58,308 bases of DNA. It comes from Streptococcus lactarius (GTDB lineage: Bacteria; Bacillota; Bacilli; Lactobacillales; Streptococcaceae). Both the position numbers and the translations under genes were made by a program. The notes beneath the pieces are model-generated. The model searched no databases, had not been told where the DNA came from, and saw only the letters and a list, made by a program, of their open reading frames with translations. The stretch is from contig NZ_MRXX01000004.1 in the NCBI RefSeq assembly GCF_016642265.1, positions 37,418 to 95,725 of the forward strand, read 5' to 3'. Below are positions 19,220 to 28,343 of this stretch, piece after piece (positions within the stretch are counted from its first letter, which is position 1; the number at the start of each line of letters is the position of its first letter).

Positions 19220-20467
19220 TTATTGATGCCCGCCTCCAGGTCCACCACCTTGAGGTCCGCCACCTCCGGGAGCGCCACCGCCTCCAGGCATGGAGTTGAC
19301 AATTTCCGTTTGTTTTTCACCGTTGATATAGATGTCTCCACCGGTGTAGGTAGCAGTACCATCAAAGTCGAATCCAGATTGACCTGTTAATTTAATGGTT
19401 CCTCCGGTAACAGTGATATTACCGTTTGAGTCGATTGGATCGGTATCCCCTTGGCCGACTTCAACGTTGAGGGTTCCACCGTTCATGGTGAAGAAAATTT
19501 CATCTTGGTTGGCATTGGCATTAGCCGCATTGACCCCGTCATCGGTTGCATAGATGGTGATATCTCCACCGTTAATGGTGATCGATTTTCCTTCGAGACC
19601 TTCGACAGACTCGGTTACCTTATAGGTTCCGCTATCGATGATCAGATCACCAGAAGCATGGATGCCATCGTCTCCTGCTGTGATGGTCATTTTGTTATCT
19701 GAAAGGTACATGGTTCCGACCGAAGTATCCTCATCATTATCCACCTTGACTGCATCTTCATCTGCGTCAATGGTCATGGTCGTGCCAGTGATATTGAGTT
19801 CGTCATTGACATTGAAGGCATCTCCTACAGCCGTGATTTTATAGGTTCCACCCGTAATGTGAAGAGTGTCATTAGCTTTGATACCGTTGTTCTTCTTGGC
19901 ATCGATGTTGAGCGTACCTGAACCATTGATGGTAAGGTCGCCTTTAGAGAAGATGACCGCATCGGCATCTTCATCACTGTTTGAACTTGAATCAGACAAG
20001 GTATTGGTCGTGCCATTTGCTAGAGTCAGGTAGACATGCCCCGCTTTCGTAGCAGAAATTGGTGCGTTGGTATTGGACATAGTAACACCTTTTAAGACGA
20101 TATGAACATCATCTGAGTCACCTGCTTCGACTTTGATTTGAACCCCATCGGATTCACCAGAGATGACATAAGTTCCGGCCTTCGAGATGGTCACAGTTGA
20201 TCCAGAAACAGCTACTCCATCCCCTGAAACAGTTGCAGACGAACCAGATAGTTTGACAGTAGATGCTTTACTTTCATCATATGAGGTGTCTGAATCTTTT
20301 TCGGTAAAATAGTCAGATTGCTTGGTTTTAGTCGTTTTCTTTAAGACACTAGAAGCAGTTGTTGTTGCGCTTGTTGTAGCTGATTGAGATGATGCTTGGC
20401 TACACGCTGTTAGTAGGGCGAGGGTTGCGGCCCCCGTTAATAAAAATTTCCATTTGTTTGATTTCAT
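19220..20467 (-). CDS. Carbohydrate-binding-type (DUF4353) lipoprotein
   Basis: A 415-residue lipoprotein: signal peptide with lipobox LTAC (Cys22), a Ser/Thr/Lys-rich stretch, then a right-handed beta-repeat region (about 70-385) rich in DGI/GTLNID/GG.I.I units, as in DUF4353 (carbohydrate-binding domain-containing) proteins. The last 25 residues are almost all Gly, Pro and Gln. Such proteins occur beside VTC and DUF4956 genes in many Firmicutes, and here they diverge from exactly that pair. Binding of sugar is a family label, not shown here. Confidence 0.8.
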   Translation of the reverse strand: MKSNKWKFLLTGAATLALLTACSQASSQSATTSATTTASSVLKKTTKTKQSDYFTEKDSDTSYDESKASTVKLSGSSATVSGDGVAVSGSTVTISKAGTYVISGESDGVQIKVEAGDSDDVHIVLKGVTMSNTNAPISATKAGHVYLTLANGTTNTLSDSSSNSDEDADAVIFSKGDLTINGSGTLNIDAKKNNGIKANDTLHITGGTYKITAVGDAFNVNDELNITGTTMTIDADEDAVKVDNDEDTSVGTMYLSDNKMTITAGDDGIHASGDLIIDSGTYKVTESVEGLEGKSITINGGDITIYATDDGVNAANANANQDEIFFTMNGGTLNVEVGQGDTDPIDSNGNITVTGGTIKLTGQSGFDFDGTATYTGGDIYINGEKQTEIVNSMPGGGGAPGGGGPQGGGPGGGHQ

Positions 20468-20505
20468 GAGCTTTTCCTCTCGTTCAATTGATATGCTCCT
20501 AGTCT

Positions 20506-20536
20506 AAAGTTGCTAGCTGAAAGTTTCCTAAAGTTT
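20506..20536. repeat. AAAGTT repeats in divergent promoter region
   Basis: AAAGTT occurs at 20506, 20521 and 20531, just upstream of the DUF4353-type gene. Spacing is 15 and 10 bp. They may be regulator half-sites or chance in AT-rich DNA. Confidence 0.35.
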
Positions 20537-20565
20537 TTCTGAAAGGAATCTTAACTTTAGTTTTC

Positions 20566-20593
20566 TTTAAGTTTGGCTTAATGACCAGTTAAG
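20566..20593 (+). promoter_or_regulatory. Three TTAAG-like hexamers, possible CiaR-type site before the VTC gene
   Basis: TTTAAG, five bases, CTTAAT, five bases, GTTAAG, then ten bases to TAAACT, a possible -10. The CiaR consensus in pneumococcus is NTTAAG-N5-WTTAAG; here the second and third hexamers each miss one position. Coordinates are accurate to about one base. Confidence 0.45.
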
Positions 20594-20680
20594 AAAGTCC
20601 CATTAAACTAGAAAACACGTAAGTCGTATCCATACTTACTGAAGATTAGAAGCAATATCCCCCCTTAAAGGAGTAGAAAC

Positions 20681-21460
20681 ATGAAAAAAACAATTGAAAC
20701 AAGTTTCAAGCGAATCGAAACAAAATATATCGTCGCAAAAGATGATGTAAAGGACTTGATCAAAGACTTAAAAGAATATGTTGTAGAAGATGATTATCCA
20801 ACTTCAACTATTTCAAACATTTATTTTGATACGGAAAATTTTGAGGTCATTCAAGATGCTCTTGCCAAACAACACCGCCGTGAAAAAATTCGGATGCGGA
20901 CTTATATAGAAAAACCTCAAGCAGACAGTCCGGTATTTCTAGAGGTGAAGTCAAAAGATGAAGAAGGAATTGGCCATAAATTCCGTCTAGTCGCTACTTC
21001 ACAAGCCATTATCAACTTGATGACAGATGGGAAAGTAGATCATCAGATACAAGATCCAGACTTAGTGCAAGAGATTCAGAGATTGCGTAAACGCTATGGT
21101 CATCGATTGGAACCACGGATGTTCATTTACTACGATCGCTTGTCTCTCAAAGAAAAGAAATCCATTCAGGGTTACCCTTATCAGAAAATTCGCGTGACAA
21201 TCGATCAAAACTTAGTCTTTCGTGATCAAGCTGTTAGTCTTTTTCGTGGAAAGAAAGGAGAATCTTTGTTAGAGGATGACTTCGTGATCATGGAAATTAA
21301 GGCTCCCGGACAAGAACCTCAATGGTTAAAGGATATTTTAGAGAAGTATGGTTTGGTCAAGCAGAAATTTTCAAAATATAGCTGCGCTTATCATAAATCA
21401 CAAGGCTTAGATTATGCCCCAAGACCAGTGGAAGAAACGGTAGGTGCTGCCTATGTCTAA
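20681..21460 (+). CDS. VTC-domain polyphosphate polymerase-like protein
   Basis: A 259-residue cytosolic protein of the VTC family. Tunnel-wall residues typical of the triphosphate tunnel fold are visible: FKRIETKYIV (9-18), HRREKIRMRTY (about 67-77), FLEVKSK, YYDR and IMEIKAPG. In yeast the homologous domain makes polyphosphate from ATP; bacterial homologues pair with DUF4956 membrane proteins. AAAGGAG lies before the ATG. The 3' end overlaps the DUF4956 gene by 8 bp. Activity in this organism is inferred. Confidence 0.88.
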   Translation: MKKTIETSFKRIETKYIVAKDDVKDLIKDLKEYVVEDDYPTSTISNIYFDTENFEVIQDALAKQHRREKIRMRTYIEKPQADSPVFLEVKSKDEEGIGHKFRLVATSQAIINLMTDGKVDHQIQDPDLVQEIQRLRKRYGHRLEPRMFIYYDRLSLKEKKSIQGYPYQKIRVTIDQNLVFRDQAVSLFRGKKGESLLEDDFVIMEIKAPGQEPQWLKDILEKYGLVKQKFSKYSCAYHKSQGLDYAPRPVEETVGAAYV

Positions 21461-22136
21461 TCTATTTGATTCTATTTTTAATAATGCTACAGCAACGGTG
21501 GATCCCTTGCGCTTACTGTTGGCCCTTTTAGTCAGCCTCTTTTTAGGGATGGCCCTATCTTGGACCTATAAATACCGGACACTTTACACTCGAGAGTTTG
21601 TCATTAGTTTGACCTTGCTTCCTTGTATGATGACCTTAGTGATCTTTTTGGTCAATGGAAGTTTGGGAACCTCGATTGCAGTGGCAGGGACCTTTAGTTT
21701 GATTCGTTTCCGGTCAGCTACGAGTGGTTCGAGAGAGTTGATTGCAATTTTTCTAGCCATGATTATAGGACTAGCAGCAGGATCGGGCTATCTTTTATTG
21801 GCCATTTTATCAACCCTCTCTTTACTAGGGGTTTGGCTTGTATTGGAGAACAAACAGAGTAAGGCAGATCATCAACGGCGCCGTCATTTGACCATTACAG
21901 TCTCAAAACAAGATGCTGTTGCAGAACAAATCGCTCAGTTGTTGGAACAAAGTTGTTCAGAAATTGACTTTATTTCTGTCACAACGGCCCAAGCTGGAGA
22001 ACAATTGACCTTGAACTATGAGGTGAATATGAAATCGAACATCGATGATTTTGCTCTTGCCAATCTATTGATTAGCAAGATTGAAAATTGTGATGTTGCT
22101 CTGACAAAGAAAGCCAAAAAAAGAAAGAATCTATAA
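21453..22136 (+). CDS. DUF4956 membrane protein
   Basis: A 227-residue protein with three to four membrane helices in the first 135 residues (LLLALLVSLFLGMALSW, FVISLTLLPCMMTLVIFLV, AIFLAMIIGLAAGSGY, LLAILSTLSLLGVWLVL) and a soluble C-terminal domain (145-220). The GTFSLIRFRSATSGSRELIAIF segment is the family signature. The ATG at 21453 overlaps the VTC gene; a GTG at 21444 is also possible. Constant genetic partner of VTC proteins, perhaps a channel or anchor for the polymer. Terminator follows. Confidence 0.85.
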   Translation: MSNLFDSIFNNATATVDPLRLLLALLVSLFLGMALSWTYKYRTLYTREFVISLTLLPCMMTLVIFLVNGSLGTSIAVAGTFSLIRFRSATSGSRELIAIFLAMIIGLAAGSGYLLLAILSTLSLLGVWLVLENKQSKADHQRRRHLTITVSKQDAVAEQIAQLLEQSCSEIDFISVTTAQAGEQLTLNYEVNMKSNIDDFALANLLISKIENCDVALTKKAKKRKNL

Positions 22137-22140
22137 CGGC

Positions 22141-22164
22141 TATCCTACTTTAGGATAGTTTTTT
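22141..22164 (+). terminator. Terminator after DUF4956 gene
   Basis: TATCCTA, CTT loop, TAGGATA, then GTTTTTT. Confidence 0.85.
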
Positions 22165-22169
22165 AGGAT

Positions 22170-22201
22170 TTTAAGAACTTTTTAAGAAAAAGTGGTATAC
22201 T
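22170..22201 (+). promoter_or_regulatory. CiaR-type direct repeat plus -10 for the S41-peptidase gene
   Basis: TTTAAG-AACTT-TTTAAG (22170-22186) is an exact match to the CiaR consensus NTTAAG-N5-WTTAAG. TATACT (22196-22201) lies 9 bp further, close to the arrangement in known CiaR-activated promoters where the repeat replaces the -35. Confidence 0.7.
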
Positions 22202-22228
22202 GTTTCTAAAAAATTGAAGGAATCCTTT

Positions 22229-23485
22229 ATGAAAAAGACTGCTATTTTTGAAGATGTCGTCTCTATTATGACTCATGATTCATCTACCATCAGAGATCAA
22301 AAAGGATGTGATCCAGATTGTTTTCGAGAAAAAATTACAGATGATATGACGGATGATGCCTTTCTCTACCAAGTTAAGACATACCTAGCTAGTTTTGGGG
22401 TGATTGGTCATGTTTCCTTTGGAAAGAAAAAGGCCCCCAATAAAGGTTTTTTGTTGCGCTCGACAGAAGATGGTCTCTATGTAGAAGTGGCAAATGAAGA
22501 TACGGGTCTTCAAGTAGGAGATCAAATCCTAGGTCTGGATGGAAGTGGCTTGAAGCAAGTAGCGTCTCTTCATAAGGACTATTTTATCAGTAAGACCCCC
22601 GAAAGACACTATAGAGAATGGGCGGATTTGGTCTCTCAGTCGACAAAGGTTACCCTGCTTCGAGAAGGGGTAGAAAAGACCATTGAAGTAGTCCCCAGCC
22701 GAGAGCCGATTCAGGATCATATATTTTGGAAACAATTGGATGAGGAGACCGTCTATCTTCGCTTGGATAATTTTATGGAAGAACAAGCGATTAGCCACTT
22801 ATACCAAGAGTGTTTGCCCCTCCTTCGGGAGACGAAATATCTAGTGATAGATGTTCGGAAAAATAGCGGAGGGACCGACTCCTTGTATTTTCCACTATTG
22901 CATCTTGCTTTGTCAGAAGGTCAAGGCTATGACGCGATAGAGTGGCAAGATGAGGGTATGGAGATTCTTTACACCAATCGAAATGCAGATATACGTTTGA
23001 AGGATTTTGAGGATTTGCTGCAACAGGAATACCTTAGCCAAGAAACCAAGCAATTGATTCAAGAAATGAAAGAGGAGCTGTTAAAAAATCGTGGGAAAGG
23101 CTATCTGACCTACGGTGAAGATGATTCAGAATTTTTCCCAGATATCAAAGGAAAAGCCTATCCAGAATCAATTGTTCTCTTGTCAGATGTTTATTGTGGT
23201 TCATCCGGAGATAATTTCGTCCGCATGATGAAGAATTTTCAGAAAGTGACAGTACTGGGGCGTCCGACACTGGGAATTTTAGATTATTCAAATTGCTGTG
23301 AGGTAGATTATGGAGAATACCAGTTCTTTTTCCCAACTTCTAGGTCGTTAGCGATAGATCATGGCAAGAGTATGACGGATAAAGGGGTCCAACCGGACAT
23401 TTTGGTCCCATGGTCGCCCCGCCACTTGGAGAATGATGTAGACCTAGAGTTGGCCTTGAAATGGCTTCATCAAGGAGGGATCTAG
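22229..23485 (+). CDS. S41-family peptidase-like protein, no signal peptide
   Basis: A 418-residue protein. A PDZ-like domain is at about 75-155 (GLQVGDQILGLDGSGL); the S41 core is about 165-395 with LVIDVRKNSGGTDS and the nucleophile loop DVYCGSSGDNFVRMM (Ser in GSSGD). The Lys that follows in CtpA-type enzymes is not evident (GRPTLGILDYSN), so it may use another base as tricorn/IRBP relatives do, or be inactive. No signal peptide or membrane helix is seen, unlike exported CtpA proteins. ATG 22229 follows GAAGGAA. Promoter has a CiaR-type repeat. Substrate unknown. Confidence 0.8.
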   Translation: MKKTAIFEDVVSIMTHDSSTIRDQKGCDPDCFREKITDDMTDDAFLYQVKTYLASFGVIGHVSFGKKKAPNKGFLLRSTEDGLYVEVANEDTGLQVGDQILGLDGSGLKQVASLHKDYFISKTPERHYREWADLVSQSTKVTLLREGVEKTIEVVPSREPIQDHIFWKQLDEETVYLRLDNFMEEQAISHLYQECLPLLRETKYLVIDVRKNSGGTDSLYFPLLHLALSEGQGYDAIEWQDEGMEILYTNRNADIRLKDFEDLLQQEYLSQETKQLIQEMKEELLKNRGKGYLTYGEDDSEFFPDIKGKAYPESIVLLSDVYCGSSGDNFVRMMKNFQKVTVLGRPTLGILDYSNCCEVDYGEYQFFFPTSRSLAIDHGKSMTDKGVQPDILVPWSPRHLENDVDLELALKWLHQGGI

Positions 23486-23503
23486 GCAACTTGCAATGAA
23501 AAA

Positions 23504-23548
23504 ATAGCAAGCGACAAATGATAACGTTTTCCAAGACCTACTTGCTAT
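23504..23548. repeat. Inverted repeat between S41 gene and dlt promoter
   Basis: ATAGCAAG at 23504 and CTTGCTAT at 23541 are perfect complements with a 29-base loop. No T-run follows, so a weak terminator or operator. Confidence 0.45.
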
Positions 23549-23556
23549 GTTTAAAA

Positions 23557-23586
23557 TTGCTTACTTGGTATAAAAAATGGTAAAAT
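23557..23586 (+). promoter_or_regulatory. Probable dlt operon promoter
   Basis: TTGCTT, 18-bp spacer, TAAAAT, ending 33 bp before dltX. Confidence 0.55.
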
Positions 23587-23619
23587 AGACAATAACAATC
23601 AAAATGAAGAGTGAACCTT

Positions 23620-23748
23620 ATGAAACATAAAACACTTTATAAATTTATCGGGCAGACGGTCTTGTATTTCGCCATTTTCTTAGCCCTGCTTTATTTCTTT
23701 AGTTACCTTGGTCAAGGTCAAGGTGGCTTTATTTACAATGAATTTTAG
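23620..23748 (+). CDS. dltX: DltX, small membrane protein of the D-alanylation operon
   Basis: A 42-residue protein too short for most gene finders: one membrane helix (about 12-29, TVLYFAIFLALLYFFSYL) and the conserved C-terminal end FIYNEF. DltX is known to be needed for D-alanylation in Gram-positives; its C-terminal motif is proposed to carry D-Ala in the transfer between DltC/DltB and DltD. It is 18 bp upstream of dltA, so first in the operon. The sequence fits well. Confidence 0.9.
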   Translation: MKHKTLYKFIGQTVLYFAIFLALLYFFSYLGQGQGGFIYNEF

Positions 23749-23766
23749 AAAAGGAGACTCTTACCT

Positions 23767-25317
23767 GTGTCAAACCAACCCATTCACGATATGATCGATA
23801 CGATTGAACGCTATGCTCAGTTGCAACCAGACTATCCTGTCTACAATGTCCTTGGAGAAGAGCATACTTATGGTCAGCTCAAGGCAGATTCGGATAGTTT
23901 AGCGGCCCACATTGACCAATTAGGCCTTCCTGAAAAATCTCCAGTTGTAGTATTTGGTGGACAAGAATATGAAATGTTGGCAACCTTTGTTGCCTTGACC
24001 AAATCAGGCCATGCCTACATTCCAATTGATAGTCATTCGGCCTTGGAGCGCGTGTCAGCCATTGTCGAAGTGGCAGAACCAAGTTTGATTATTGCCATTC
24101 ATGAATTTCCACTAGAAAGTGGAGCCACTCCTATTTTGAGCCTGGACGAGGTTCGTGCGGCCTATGCAGCTCAGAATGCTTATGACTTGCAGCATCCAGT
24201 TAAGGGAGATGATAACTACTACATTATCTTTACCTCAGGGACAACTGGGAAACCAAAAGGGGTGCAAATTTCGCATGATAATTTGCTCAGCTTCACCAAC
24301 TGGATGATTACGGACAAGGAATTTGCAACGCCAGAGCGTCCGCAAATGCTAGCACAGCCACCCTATTCTTTTGACTTGTCTGTCATGTATTGGGCACCAA
24401 CCTTAGCTCTTGGAGGCACACTTTATGCTCTTCCATCAGCCATCACCCAAGACTTTAAACAACTCTTTGCGACCATTTTTTCTCTTCCAATTGCTATCTG
24501 GACTTCAACACCATCTTTTGCGGATATGGCCATGTTGTCTGAGGATTTCAATGCTGAAAAGATGCCAGCAATCACTCATTTCTATTTTGATGGGGAAGAG
24601 TTGACCGTCAAGACCGCTCAAAAATTGCGTGAACGGTTCCCACATGCGCGCATCATCAATGCCTATGGTCCAACGGAAGCGACTGTAGCTCTTTCAGCTG
24701 TAGCTGTGACCGATGAGATGTTGGCTACTTTGAAACGTCTGCCAATTGGCTATACAAAGGCAGATTCTCCAACCTTCGTGATCGATGAAGATGGAAATAA
24801 ATTGCCAAACGGGGAACAGGGAGAAATCATCGTGTCTGGGCCTGCGGTTTCCAAAGGTTATATGAACAATCCTGAAAAAACGGCTGAAGCTTTCTTTGAG
24901 TTTGAAGGTCTTCCAGCCTACCACACAGGAGATGTTGGAACCATGACAGATGAAGGACTTCTTCTCTACGGTGGTCGAATGGACTTCCAAATTAAGTTTA
25001 ACGGTTACCGCATCGAGCTAGAAGATGTCTCTCAAAACTTGAACAAATCCAAGTATATTGAGTCGGCTGTTGCTGTACCGCGCTACAACAAAGATCATAA
25101 AGTTCAAAACCTCTTGGCTTATGTCATCCTAAAAGATGGTGTCAAAGGGCAATTTGAACGGGAAATTGATATTACGAAAGCCATCAAGGAAGATTTGGAA
25201 GATATCATGATGTCTTATATGATGCCATCGAAATTCCTTTACCGTGATAGTTTGCCGTTAACACCAAATGGGAAAATCGACATCAAGGGGTTGATTAGCG
25301 AGGTTAACAACCGATGA
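23767..25317 (+). CDS. dltA: D-alanine--D-alanyl carrier protein ligase
   Basis: A 516-residue adenylation enzyme that activates D-Ala with ATP and loads it on DltC. Motifs: [14 protein letters not shown] (about 153-166), [15 protein letters not shown] and the C-terminal catalytic Lys in NGKIDIKG. Start is GTG at 23767 with AAAGGAG upstream. Length is normal. The end overlaps dltB by 4 bp. Confidence 0.97.
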   Translation: MSNQPIHDMIDTIERYAQLQPDYPVYNVLGEEHTYGQLKADSDSLAAHIDQLGLPEKSPVVVFGGQEYEMLATFVALTKSGHAYIPIDSHSALERVSAIVEVAEPSLIIAIHEFPLESGATPILSLDEVRAAYAAQNAYDLQHPVKGDDNYYIIFTSGTTGKPKGVQISHDNLLSFTNWMITDKEFATPERPQMLAQPPYSFDLSVMYWAPTLALGGTLYALPSAITQDFKQLFATIFSLPIAIWTSTPSFADMAMLSEDFNAEKMPAITHFYFDGEELTVKTAQKLRERFPHARIINAYGPTEATVALSAVAVTDEMLATLKRLPIGYTKADSPTFVIDEDGNKLPNGEQGEIIVSGPAVSKGYMNNPEKTAEAFFEFEGLPAYHTGDVGTMTDEGLLLYGGRMDFQIKFNGYRIELEDVSQNLNKSKYIESAVAVPRYNKDHKVQNLLAYVILKDGVKGQFEREIDITKAIKEDLEDIMMSYMMPSKFLYRDSLPLTPNGKIDIKGLISEVNNR

Positions 25318-26567
25318 TCGAGTTTTTGAAACAGCTCCCTCATTTAGAACACTATGGAACGCCGGTCTACTTCGTCTACCTCATTGTAGCTTTCTTGCCA
25401 ATCTTTGTTGGACTCTTTTACAAGAAGAGATTTCCAATCTATGAAGGAGTCGTCAGTTTTGCCTTTATTATTTTGATGCTGACGGGGACGGATCTCAAGC
25501 AAATTTATGCCTTACTATTTTATGTGGTATGGCAAATCTTGATTGTGTATTCCTACAAGTTTTATCGTCAGAAGGCGGATAATAAGTGGATTTTCTATCT
25601 GCATTCCTTCTTATCCGTCTTACCATTGATCTTTGTAAAGGTTGAACCTGCCATCAAGCACGGGCATCAATCTTTACTAGGATTTTTAGGGATTTCCTAT
25701 TTGACTTTCCGGGCTGTCGGGATGATTATTGAAATGCGGGACGGTGTTTTGAAAGAATTCACTCTCTGGGAATTCTTGCGCTTTATGCTTTTTATGCCAA
25801 CCTTTTCAAGTGGCCCGATCGACCGTTTCAAGCGTTTTGATGAGGATTACAAAAAAATCCCAGAGCGTGATGAATTGTTGGATATGTTGGAGCAAGCTGT
25901 TAAGTATATCATGTATGGCTTCCTCTATAAATTTATCCTAGCTCATATTTTTGGCCACTTATTGTTAGGTCATGTGCAGACCTATGCCTTATCTCAAGGT
26001 GGATTCTTCAACATCGGAACACTGGGAGTCATGTATGTCTACGGTTTAGATCTTTTCTTTGACTTTGCGGGATATTCGATGTTTGCCTTAGCAGCTTCTA
26101 ATCTGATGGGGATTAAGAGTCCAATCAACTTTAATCGCCCCTTCATTTCTCGTGATTTGAAGGAGTTCTGGAATCGTTGGCATATTAGTCTTTCTTTTTG
26201 GTTCCGTGATTTTGTCTTTATGCGTCTCGTCATGGTCTTGATGCGTAATAAAGTCTTCAAGAGTCGGATCACGACCTCAAATGTTGCCTACATTATCAAT
26301 ATGTTGGTCATGGGCTTCTGGCATGGAGTGACTTGGTACTATATCGCTTATGGGCTCTTCCATGGGATTGGAATGGTTATCAATGATGCCTGGATTCGAA
26401 AGAAAAAATCTATTAATAAAGAAAGAAAAGCAAAAGGATTGGATCCGATACCGGACAATCGTTGGACCAAGGCTTTGGGGATCTTTATCACCTTTAATAC
26501 AGTGATGCTGTCCTTCCTGATCTTCTCAGGATTCTTGGATCAGCAATGGTTCCCAAAAGTGAAATAA
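25314..26567 (+). CDS. dltB: D-alanyl transfer protein DltB (MBOAT family)
   Basis: A 417-residue polytopic membrane protein of the MBOAT acyltransferase family. About eleven hydrophobic segments are visible. The family motif [20 protein letters not shown] and the active-site His in [11 protein letters not shown] are intact. It moves D-Ala from DltC across the membrane toward lipoteichoic acid. Translationally coupled to dltA. Confidence 0.96.
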   Translation: MIEFLKQLPHLEHYGTPVYFVYLIVAFLPIFVGLFYKKRFPIYEGVVSFAFIILMLTGTDLKQIYALLFYVVWQILIVYSYKFYRQKADNKWIFYLHSFLSVLPLIFVKVEPAIKHGHQSLLGFLGISYLTFRAVGMIIEMRDGVLKEFTLWEFLRFMLFMPTFSSGPIDRFKRFDEDYKKIPERDELLDMLEQAVKYIMYGFLYKFILAHIFGHLLLGHVQTYALSQGGFFNIGTLGVMYVYGLDLFFDFAGYSMFALAASNLMGIKSPINFNRPFISRDLKEFWNRWHISLSFWFRDFVFMRLVMVLMRNKVFKSRITTSNVAYIINMLVMGFWHGVTWYYIAYGLFHGIGMVINDAWIRKKKSINKERKAKGLDPIPDNRWTKALGIFITFNTVMLSFLIFSGFLDQQWFPKVK

Positions 26568-26581
26568 AAGGAGAATAAAAA

Positions 26582-26821
26582 ATGGATGTAAAATCACAAG
26601 TAATTGAAATTATTGACGAATTGTTTATGGAAGATGTCTCAGACATGATGGATGAGGATCTTTTTGATGCGGGTGTCCTTGATAGCATGGGAACAGTTGA
26701 ATTGATTGTTGAGTTGGAAAGTCGATTTGGAATCCGTGTTCCTGTGTCTGAATTTGGACGCGATGACTGGAACACTGCAAACAAAATCGTAGAAGGTGTG
26801 ATGGAGCTTCAGAATGCTTAA
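26582..26821 (+). CDS. dltC: D-alanyl carrier protein
   Basis: A 79-residue acyl carrier. The Ser that receives phosphopantetheine is in LDSMGTVEL (about Ser36). ATG 26582 follows AAAAGGAG. It overlaps dltD by 8 bp. Confidence 0.97.
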   Translation: MDVKSQVIEIIDELFMEDVSDMMDEDLFDAGVLDSMGTVELIVELESRFGIRVPVSEFGRDDWNTANKIVEGVMELQNA

Positions 26822-28082
26822 GCGTTTATGGTTGATTTTAGGGCCGGTTTTCTGTGCCCTTCTTATGGTGGTGACCTTACTAGCTTTATACCCGGTCAAT
26901 CATAAACACAACTATACCGAAGAAAAAAAAGCTGCCGTCAGTCTCAATGCTGAAGGATTCAAGAGTCGCTCAAAAAAACAAGAAGCCCTTTCAGATCCTC
27001 ACCATCGGTTTGTCCCTTACTTCGGATCGAGCGAATGGTTGCGTTTTGACGTGGTGCATCCAGCAGTTTTGGCTGAAAAATATGATCGCAATTACAGACC
27101 CTACTTTTTAGGGGAACGTGGTGCTGCATCCTTAAACCAGTATTTTGGTATGCAACAGATCCTACCAGAACTCAAAGATAATACGGCTGTTTATGTGGTT
27201 TCTCCGCAATGGTTTACCAAAACGGGTTATGATTCGTCGGCCTTTCAACAATTCTTTAATAGCGACCAGTTGAATAGCTTCATTGCCAACCATCAAGATG
27301 GTGCTGCTTCTGAGTATGCTGCAAAACGTCTTTTACAACAGTTTCCAAACGTTGCGTTTCAAAGTGTTGTGACGAAAATTTCTCAAGGGAAGAAAATTTC
27401 AACATTTGATCGTCAGTTGAATCAGTTGGTTTCACATCTCGTTCAACGGGAGGATGCCTTGTTTAGCAATCTTGCTACCCGAACAAATGGGAATTACGAT
27501 CAGAAAGTTAAAAAACGTCTACAAGACTTACCGGATGAATTTTCGTATGAAAAGTTAGAAGAAATTGCAACAGCAGAAGCAAAAGTTAAAACCAATAACA
27601 ATGACCTTGGGATCAGCAATCATTTTTATAATACGCGCTTAAAAATGAAGCTGAAAAAACTGAAGGGCTTCCAAAAGAACGAATCCTATATACAATCTCC
27701 TGAGTACAATGACTTACAATTGGTCCTAGATCAGTTTGCGAAATCACACACAAATGTGATCTTTGTGATTCCTCCTGTCAATGCCAAATGGATGAAATAT
27801 ACAGGTCTGAGTCAAGATATGTACGATCGAGCAGTTGACAAGATTCGTTATCAACTGGAAAGTCAAGGCTTTACCAATATTGCAGACTTCTCTAAAGATG
27901 GAGATAAGTCTTACTTTATGGAAGATACGATTCACATGGGCTGGAATGGGTGGATTGCCTTTGACAAAGCGGTTAATCCATTTGTCACCAAAGCTGAAAA
28001 GGCACCGACTTACCATCTGAATGATCGTTTCTTTACAAATGATTGGTCTCAATATACAGGAGCGCCAGAAGAGTTTAAATAG
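26814..28082 (+). CDS. dltD: D-alanyl lipoteichoic acid biosynthesis protein DltD
   Basis: A 422-residue membrane-anchored esterase-like protein: one N-terminal membrane helix (about 6-26), then an extracellular SGNH-type fold. The nucleophile region is [17 protein letters not shown] (Ser about 72-73), and the acid/base pair is in [12 protein letters not shown]. DltD completes D-Ala transfer to teichoic acid. Last gene of dltXABCD; a hairpin follows. Confidence 0.95.
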   Translation: MLKRLWLILGPVFCALLMVVTLLALYPVNHKHNYTEEKKAAVSLNAEGFKSRSKKQEALSDPHHRFVPYFGSSEWLRFDVVHPAVLAEKYDRNYRPYFLGERGAASLNQYFGMQQILPELKDNTAVYVVSPQWFTKTGYDSSAFQQFFNSDQLNSFIANHQDGAASEYAAKRLLQQFPNVAFQSVVTKISQGKKISTFDRQLNQLVSHLVQREDALFSNLATRTNGNYDQKVKKRLQDLPDEFSYEKLEEIATAEAKVKTNNNDLGISNHFYNTRLKMKLKKLKGFQKNESYIQSPEYNDLQLVLDQFAKSHTNVIFVIPPVNAKWMKYTGLSQDMYDRAVDKIRYQLESQGFTNIADFSKDGDKSYFMEDTIHMGWNGWIAFDKAVNPFVTKAEKAPTYHLNDRFFTNDWSQYTGAPEEFK

Positions 28083-28091
28083 TATTTGATT

Positions 28092-28120
28092 AAGGGGGCT
28101 AGAGGTGATTCTAGCTCCTT
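28092..28120 (+). terminator. Hairpin after dltD
   Basis: AAGGGGGCTAGA and TCTAGCTCCTT form a stem with one bulge. The following T-run is weak, so readthrough into the next small gene is possible. Confidence 0.55.
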
Positions 28121-28165
28121 GATTTGTGAAAAAAGTGAAGCTGGGAATGAGACTTACAAGGAAAG

Positions 28166-28303
28166 TTATCCACAGGATGTGGAAAAAGATCTTGTAAAAT
28201 CATGAAAACAAGTCTTGATGCGATGGATTTACTCTCGTTTTAAGAAGGATCCATCAACAGTTATCCACAGTTTTGTGGATAACAAAGAGAAAATGGTGGA
28301 TAA
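28166..28303. promoter_or_regulatory. Cluster of DnaA-box sequences
   Basis: Perfect TTATCCACA at 28166-28174 and 28261-28269, and its complement TGTGGATAA at 28274-28282. One-mismatch boxes: TGTGGAAAA at 28178-28186 and GGTGGATAA at 28295-28303. Boxes 28260-28269 and 28274-28283 form a 10-bp inverted repeat with a 4-base loop. Five boxes in 140 bp is far above chance. No dnaA or dnaN is nearby. Confidence 0.75.
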
Positions 28304-28343
28304 GTTAAAAAATTGTGAGAAAACTAGAAAAAGGAGAGTCAGT

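Noticed and set aside
19638..20016. Open frames opposite or inside the DUF4353 gene
   Set aside because: No ribosome sites or recognisable motifs; they arise from repeated codons of the real gene.
28215..28343. Upstream extension of the 74-residue protein
   Set aside because: The extension is basic and low in hydrophobic content, spans DnaA boxes, and has no ribosome site compared with the GTG at 28344.
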